A stretch of DNA of 64,000 nt, from assembly GCF_021532615.1 (NCBI RefSeq), contig NZ_JAKGAQ010000001.1, forward strand, positions 1,054,001-1,118,000. The letters run 5' to 3'. The position numbers and the translations under genes are program-made. The stretch is from Octadecabacter dasysiphoniae. GTDB taxonomy: Bacteria; Pseudomonadota; Alphaproteobacteria; Rhodobacterales; Rhodobacteraceae. The notes below the pieces were generated by a model. That model ran no database searches and had not been told where the DNA came from. It saw only the letters and a program-made list of their open reading frames with translations. Of the stretch, positions 59,532 through 64,000 are shown in pieces (within the stretch, counting starts at the first letter, position 1; each line of letters starts with the position of its first letter).

Positions 59532-59927
59532 ATGATGATTGGCGAACTGGCAAAACGATCCGGCCTCTCAAAGGACGGCTTGCGCCACTACGAGGCCCTT
59601 GGCCTTATCCACTCCAGCCCCGTTGCTGCTGGAAGCAGAACCTACCGCATTTATGACGACACGACGTTGGAACGACTTTCTCTCATCTCTCTCGCCAAGC
59701 GATTGGGTTTTAAGCTGAGGGAACTCACTGAATCATTGGACCGGCTGTTTTCCGATACGGTCTCGCGCGAGGAGCGTGCACAGATCATTTCTGAAAAGGT
59801 GGCAGAAGTGGACATCAAGATTGAAGAACTCACAGCTGCGCGAGACCTTCTAGCTGCTTTCATAGTCACGCCAGACAAAGAATTCATGGATGAGATGTTG
59901 AAAGATATGGGGTTGTGGCTGGAGTGA
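59532..59927 (+). CDS. MerR family transcriptional regulator
   Basis: Protein of 131 residues: winged helix (MIGELAKRSGLSKDGLRHYEALGLIHSSPVAAGSRTYRIYDDTTLERLSLISLAKRLGFKLREL) followed by a dimerisation coiled coil (EKVAEVDIKIEELTAARDLLAAFI). No cysteine, so it is not a metal sensor of the CueR or ZntR type. Effector unknown. ATG 59532 or 59535. Confidence 0.85.
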   Translation: MMIGELAKRSGLSKDGLRHYEALGLIHSSPVAAGSRTYRIYDDTTLERLSLISLAKRLGFKLRELTESLDRLFSDTVSREERAQIISEKVAEVDIKIEELTAARDLLAAFIVTPDKEFMDEMLKDMGLWLE

Positions 59928-60313
59928 AAATCACTGCAAGCGCCATTTATTCTTTTCACAAACAGTCATCTTCGAAAAAATTCGCTTAGCGAACCTTCAC
60001 GCAGCTCCAGCGAATGTCGGCTCTGTCCAGCTCCTCGATGGTCGATCCCGCGAGCAGCGAAAGGGCGGTTTGAATTTCGCGCCTCTGACTGGCTTTCAAT
60101 GGCCGGTATGGCGACATCGGCCGCAACGCAGCGATAAGCGTGCCGCACCTGCGAGGGGATGCTACGTCAGCGAAGGCGGGAAAACGAATGTCGGTTGTGT
60201 CCGCATAGCGGGCATTGATGCATTTCGGAGTTCGCAATCGCAGAAAATGGTTTCTGCACAATGATACCAGAATACATTCGAAAACTACCTGGCGCGTGCG
60301 GCTTCTGGCACAC
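59928..60313. other. 386-base gap before the recombinase
   Basis: No gene seen. It carries short matches to the island repeats (AGCGAATGTC at 60010-60019, and a similar CGAATGTC at 60185-60192). Frames are short in all readings. Confidence 0.4.
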
Positions 60314-60856
60314 CTAGTCACTCAAAACTTTGTAAACCGTGGCCCTGCCTATCCCAAGCCGCTTCGCAATAGCGGTTGCACCCATACCAGCTTCTTTGAG
60401 TTCTTTAACCTGAGCACGGTCGACCGTTTTGGGACGGCCGAGGTAAATCCCTTTGGCGCGAGCCTTAGCAATCCCCTCTGCCTGACGCTTCCGAATGATG
60501 TTTCTTTCAAACTCAGCGAAAGCACCCATCATTTGCAGCTGAAGTTTAGCGAAGGCATCGTCCGAATTGGCCGAAAACGTAAGGTTTTCTGACCGAAAGG
60601 TGACTTCTACACCTTTGTCATTCAAGGTTTTGATAATGGACTGAAGGTCCCTCAGGTCTCGAGCCAGTCGATCAATTGCGTGGACGACCACGACGTCGCC
60701 TTCGCGAACCCAATCAATCATGAAATTTAGCGCTGGGCGATCTTTGGCGTTCTTGGCCGATAACTTTTCTTCGAACAGCCTATCTACGGGTCCAAGATCT
60801 TGGCGGTCAAAGCTCTGCTCTTCAGTGCTAACCCGACGGTATCCGACTACTGACAT
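60314..60856 (-). CDS. serine recombinase (resolvase/invertase type)
   Basis: Protein of 180 residues. Catalytic Ser10 in YRRVSTEEQ, arginines in IDRLARDLRDLQ, the E-helix QMMGAFAEFERNIIRKRQAEGIAKARAKG and a C-terminal helix-turn-helix (GRPKTVDRAQVKELKEAGMGATAIAKRLGIGRATVYKVL). Size and layout are those of Tn3-type resolvases and Hin/Gin invertases. No transposase or flanking inverted repeats are visible. It may act on island DNA or be a leftover of a transposon. ATG 60856. Confidence 0.9.
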   Translation of the reverse strand: MSVVGYRRVSTEEQSFDRQDLGPVDRLFEEKLSAKNAKDRPALNFMIDWVREGDVVVVHAIDRLARDLRDLQSIIKTLNDKGVEVTFRSENLTFSANSDDAFAKLQLQMMGAFAEFERNIIRKRQAEGIAKARAKGIYLGRPKTVDRAQVKELKEAGMGATAIAKRLGIGRATVYKVLSD

Positions 60857-61093
60857 TTTTGTATCCCATGCTTCTAGACCTTTTGAGACTATGTGTCCAC
60901 TAAAGCATAATCAACCCTAAAGAGACGCCCTTGTGCGGGAAAACTGATGTCGCCTTTGGGTAGACCTAAAATAGACACTGGCATTCTTATCAACATGCAG
61001 TCTGCGAGGCCGACGGTAGAGTGACGGGGGGTGACCAAAGTCCACCGCGTTTATTTACACTGACCCGCCTCCACCATGATCAAAGATTTTTTT

Positions 61094-61108
61094 GTGTCAT
61101 TTTGACAC
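61094..61108. promoter_or_regulatory. operator- or crossover-like palindrome
   Basis: GTGTCA-TTT-TGACAC, six-base perfect arms with a three-base spacer, preceded by a T-run and followed by A-rich sequence. Lies between the recombinase and the AAA gene. Could be a regulator site or a site for the recombinase. Confidence 0.35.
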
Positions 61109-61271
61109 GAAAACTGGCGTTGGAGGATCGTGAAAACAGGCTGCGTCCGTGGTTATCGCATAAGAGTAGGGTAGGGCACATCAGTGTGTGATGACATGCG
61201 GCACACGTATGGACATACTGCGCTTCGATCAAAAGAAGACGCAAAGCTTGGTTTGCTAATTTGGGCGGATT

Positions 61272-61286
61272 GCGGACTTTCGCTGC
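61272..61286 (-). repeat. dispersed island repeat, inverted core
   Basis: On the minus strand GCAGCGAAAGTCCGC, matching the start of copy 3 at 14 of 15 bases. Confidence 0.4.
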
Positions 61287-61518
61287 GAGTGCGAGAGTTC
61301 CTTATGAGGTCGTCAAAGCGGACATTGCGATAAATAGCCGACTTCGCCTGAAAGCCGTAATGCCCCTTTTCCAACAACGTGAACTGACGTAACGGCTGTG
61401 TGCAACTGTCAGCAAAAATTACTCACGGGCGGGCAGAAATCGCGTGCTTGTGGTCAAGCGTATGCTACAGTGTATCTATATTTTGCGGTGCGACCGCCAA
61501 CGGACACAAGATTTACAC

Positions 61519-62472
61519 ATGGCCAAAGCAGAACAAATCAAGGCGCTGATAAACTCGTATCTCAAGAAAGATGATGAGCAGTTTGTTACTGTTGCGCTGC
61601 AAGTTGCTGCTAATGAAGCAAAAAAGGGTCATGGTGCTCTGGCGAATGAAATTCGTTCTCTAATTGACCAAAGAAACAGAAGCCCCGTTTCCGTTGTTTC
61701 TATCAGCGGCGACCTAGCCGATTTGGTTCAGGAGGTTTCCCCATCGGCTGATGTAACTTCGCTTGTTGTTAGCGAAGGATTACGCTCGCGGATTCAGAGA
61801 GTTGTAAAAGAGTATTTTCAATCTGACAAACTCGCGAAACACGGCATGGAAAACCGGCGCAAGGTGCTTCTGTCGGGCCCTCCGGGAACTGGGAAAACAC
61901 TCACAGCCGCTGTGCTTGCGCATCAAACCGGATTGCCACTGTACGTTATCCAAGTTGACCGCCTCATCACAAAGTACCTTGGAGAAACAGGAGCGAAACT
62001 GCGCCAAATTTTTGCGTTGATCCGAAAATCTCCAGGGGTTTATCTCTTCGATGAATTTGATGCGATAGGTGCGCAACGCGGTTTGGAAAGTGATGTTGGG
62101 GAGATGCGTCGCATTTTGAGCGCCCTTCTCCAGTTTATTGAAGCCGACGATTCCCGTAGCATACTGGTTGCAGCAACGAACAATATTGATGCGTTAGATG
62201 TAGCCTTGTTTCGACGATTTGACGATATTTTGCGGTATGCCAAACCGGACAAGACAGAAATCGAAGCTCTAATAAAAAATCGACTTGGCGTATTTTCAGG
62301 GAAATTCAAGATGAACCCTGTTGTGAACGCGGCACATGGTCTAAGCCATGCAGAAGTAACCCAAGCTTGCGACGATTCAATAAAAGAGACAATTTTGACA
62401 GACAGACCCTCAGTTACGCAAAAACTATTATTGCAGATGTTGGCGGAGCGAAAATCAGTTTATTCCACATAG
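61519..62472 (+). CDS. ietA: AAA ATPase, IetA-like anti-phage protein
   Basis: Protein of 317 residues. N-terminal helical region (1-110, QIKALINSYLKKDDEQFVTVALQVAANEAKKGHGALANEIRSLI) then an AAA domain: Walker A GPPGTGKT at 120-127, Walker B YLFDEFD with Asp178/Glu179, sensor 1 ATNN (219-222) and arginine fingers Arg232/Arg233 in LFRRFDDIL. The same two-gene order, small AAA ATPase followed by a subtilase, defines the IetAS anti-phage system described by Gao et al. (2020). ATG 61519 is preferred to an upstream ATG because the helical region starts there. Eleven bases before the protease gene. Confidence 0.85.
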   Translation: MAKAEQIKALINSYLKKDDEQFVTVALQVAANEAKKGHGALANEIRSLIDQRNRSPVSVVSISGDLADLVQEVSPSADVTSLVVSEGLRSRIQRVVKEYFQSDKLAKHGMENRRKVLLSGPPGTGKTLTAAVLAHQTGLPLYVIQVDRLITKYLGETGAKLRQIFALIRKSPGVYLFDEFDAIGAQRGLESDVGEMRRILSALLQFIEADDSRSILVAATNNIDALDVALFRRFDDILRYAKPDKTEIEALIKNRLGVFSGKFKMNPVVNAAHGLSHAEVTQACDDSIKETILTDRPSVTQKLLLQMLAERKSVYST

Positions 62473-62483
62473 AAAAGTAGCCA

Positions 62484-64000
62484 ATGGCCGAGTTAGAATT
62501 CCCTCACCTTTTTCTAAACACAGTCCCGAATAGCCAACAATACACGAATCCTACCGGCGGCGGATCTAAATTCCAGCTACCAGATCGCCCTAATCGCATT
62601 CAGCATGCTGACTATGTTCGAAATGCGCTCGATAAGATCTGGGATGAATCTTTTACCCTCAAAGAACAGCGAAAAGCCGTATCACTGCCGGCCCGTACAG
62701 GAACGTACGTAGAGTTTGAGAGTGCTGCTGGTTTCGAGCTGAAGTTCGAAAGCCTTGAAACAAGAAGATCAGGAATTCGGTTACTAAACGTCCGAGCCCA
62801 CGAAAACCCGAACGGTAGCAAGACCCAAAGGGCAACGATTTTTGTTCCTCATGGCAAGGAAAAAATACTTGCAGATAAGGTTCGGCGTTACCGAGACGAA
62901 GACACACCGAAAGACCAGCCTAAAAACAAGCCCTTGGTAGAAAGCGTAGAAAATCTTCGTATCGCTTTACTCCACTCGTTCTGGAATGATGATGTTGGCT
63001 TGATCCCACCGGTCGATGCTCCGCACGCTTGTGAAATCTGGCTGCGCACTCCGACAAAAGAAGGTGAAGCTGCGTCTATTGTTGTGTTTCGGGAGGTTTG
63101 TGAGGCGCTAAACATAACGCTGCGTGACGGCCATATCTCTTTTCCGGAGCGCGTTGTGGTGCTTATCGAGGCTAACTCACAGCAGCTCACTGATTTAATA
63201 TCTTCCACCGATAATCTTGCCGAATTTCGTCGCGCAAAGGAAACAGCGGATTTTTGGGTGGGCATGGAAAACGCTCAACAAGCTGAATGGGTGCAAAATT
63301 TGGCTGCTAGACTAAGTGTCGATGCGGGAACTAAGACATCCGCATGTGTGATCGATACGGGCGCGAACAATGGGCACCCGTTGCTCGCGCCTTTGCTTGC
63401 TGAAGCCGACTGCGAGAGCGTAGACACCGATTGGGGAACCAACGACGAAGACGGACATGGAACCAGCATGTGTGGCAATGTCGCGTTCGGTGACAACCTT
63501 GGGCATTGGTTGCAAACCGATACAGCCATTTCGCTGCCATACAAGTTGGAATCGGTAAAGCTCATACCGAAATCTGGCTTCAAGGAAGATCAAGACCTCA
63601 ATGGCTACCGAACTAGCCAGGCGGTTACGCGTGCGGAAATATCGAACCCAGAGTTCACTAGAGCAATCTGCATGGCGATAACAAGTACGGACGGGAGAGA
63701 TAGGGGCCGACCTTCATCATGGTCGGGTATGATTGATGCTTTGGCTGCTGGAGTCGATGATGAACAAGAGGCGCGTCGGCTCTTTATTCTTTCGGCAGGC
63801 AACGTTCGCAATGCTTCCGATTGGGCAAATTACCCCGATTCAAACGTCACGTCAGACATTCATGATCCAGGGCAAGCTTGGAATGCTCTGACCGTCGGTG
63901 CCGTGACATTCAAGGATCAAATCACCAACGCGGATATAGCAAACATCTATACGCCCATTGCGACAGCCGGACAGCTTTCTCCCTACAGCACGACTTCTAT
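62484..64000 (+). CDS. ietS: subtilase (S8) family protease, IetS-like, runs off window
   Basis: Partial: 505 codons, open to the window end. N-terminal ~280 residues are an unfamiliar domain, then the S8 catalytic domain: Asp291 in CVIDTGANNGHP, His325 in DEDGHGTSMCG, oxyanion-hole Asn440 in LFILSAGNVRN. The catalytic Ser (GTS motif) lies past 64000, so completeness cannot be judged. No signal peptide, so it is cytoplasmic, unlike usual secreted subtilases. Paired with the AAA ATPase it fits IetS. ATG 62484, co-transcribed with ietA. Confidence 0.85.
   Translation, partial: MAELEFPHLFLNTVPNSQQYTNPTGGGSKFQLPDRPNRIQHADYVRNALDKIWDESFTLKEQRKAVSLPARTGTYVEFESAAGFELKFESLETRRSGIRLLNVRAHENPNGSKTQRATIFVPHGKEKILADKVRRYRDEDTPKDQPKNKPLVESVENLRIALLHSFWNDDVGLIPPVDAPHACEIWLRTPTKEGEAASIVVFREVCEALNITLRDGHISFPERVVVLIEANSQQLTDLISSTDNLAEFRRAKETADFWVGMENAQQAEWVQNLAARLSVDAGTKTSACVIDTGANNGHPLLAPLLAEADCESVDTDWGTNDEDGHGTSMCGNVAFGDNLGHWLQTDTAISLPYKLESVKLIPKSGFKEDQDLNGYRTSQAVTRAEISNPEFTRAICMAITSTDGRDRGRPSSWSGMIDALAAGVDDEQEARRLFILSAGNVRNASDWANYPDSNVTSDIHDPGQAWNALTVGAVTFKDQITNADIANIYTPIATAGQLSPYSTTS

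Larger units (their letters stand above)
60857..61518. other. 662-base gap before the AAA gene
   Basis: No gene seen. It contains a palindrome at 61094-61108 and an inverted copy of the island repeat core at 61272-61286. The iet promoter must lie in its right part. No strong -35/-10 pair assigned. Confidence 0.4.

Noticed and set aside
61153-61377. 74-residue minus-strand frame before the AAA gene
   Set aside because: Covers the inverted repeat core and reads as Ser/Arg-rich noise.
61519-64000. A wholly new defence system
   Set aside because: The AAA ATPase-subtilase pairing matches the already described IetAS system.

Overview
The window looks like chromosome of a marine alphaproteobacterium of the Rhodobacterales (Roseobacter group). 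Evidence for this is a circularly permuted two-piece tmRNA gene, a DMSP demethylase-acryloyl-CoA reductase pair (dmdA-acuI), heterotetrameric sarcosine oxidase, a trgA-trgB pair, a form II CoxSLM cluster, the cysG-DUF2849-cysI-cysH-DUF934 sulfur operon, and many tightly packed genes with 1-4 base stop/start overlaps. I cannot name the species.

Layout, left to right. 1-4.7 kb: a surface or envelope group with a DUF4185 protein, a small YVGPGAG membrane protein, a membrane-anchored sulfotransferase and an arylsulfotransferase-family protein. 4.7-10 kb: a glutathione S-transferase remnant, dusA, a TauE/SafE permease, an oxygenase-like protein, and the leftward ccmI-ruvX-DUF1289 operon. 10-16.4 kb: sarcosine oxidase soxB, then four small membrane-protein genes, then soxD-soxA-soxG. 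16.4-20 kb: a leftward sulfotransferase and two glycosyltransferases, one with a histone H1-like Lys/Ala tail. 20-22.9 kb: sodB with a partly duplicated 3' end and strong terminator, a Hint-domain protein and a LOG-family hydrolase. 22.9-30.4 kb: a LysM protein, xdhC, a molybdopterin-binding protein, coxS-coxL-coxM and ridA. 30.4-33 kb: infC with a probable ATA start, an Ala/Glu-rich membrane protein and fpr. 33-38.9 kb: the assimilatory sulfate-reduction operon with a divergent Lrp/AsnC regulator, then a DUF1194 protein. 39 kb: permuted ssrA. 39.4-44.7 kb: DUF4345, a FadR-type GntR regulator with two perfect operators at its start codon, and a divergent run DUF2182-DUF1326-DinB-dmdA-acuI. 44.8-53.7 kb: photolyase, cyclopropane fatty acid synthase homologue, trgA-trgB, cysK, a DUF3772/MscS channel, AlaX editing protein and a small membrane protein. 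53.8 kb: tRNA-Ser(GGA).

Right of tRNA-Ser the texture changes: looser spacing, more AT-rich and remnant-filled spacers, a short dispersed repeat, a response regulator-histidine kinase-response regulator group, a Sel1-repeat protein, a MerR regulator and a serine recombinase. The window ends inside a two-gene AAA ATPase-subtilase locus matching the described IetAS anti-phage system. This stretch is probably a genomic island at the tRNA gene. Its far end lies outside the window.

How the genes work together: the sulfur theme is strong (sulfate reduction, cysK, DMSP demethylation, two PAPS-type sulfotransferases, an arylsulfotransferase, a TauE/SafE permease), as is one-carbon and methylated-compound use (sarcosine oxidase, DmdA). 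Photolyase, Cfa homologue, SodB and TrgAB fit a life exposed to light and oxidants. The only clear defence locus is IetAS. It is a known system, not a new one. The least explained features are the histone-tailed glycosyltransferase, the small-gene insert within the sox cluster, the tmRNA tail duplication and the island repeats.
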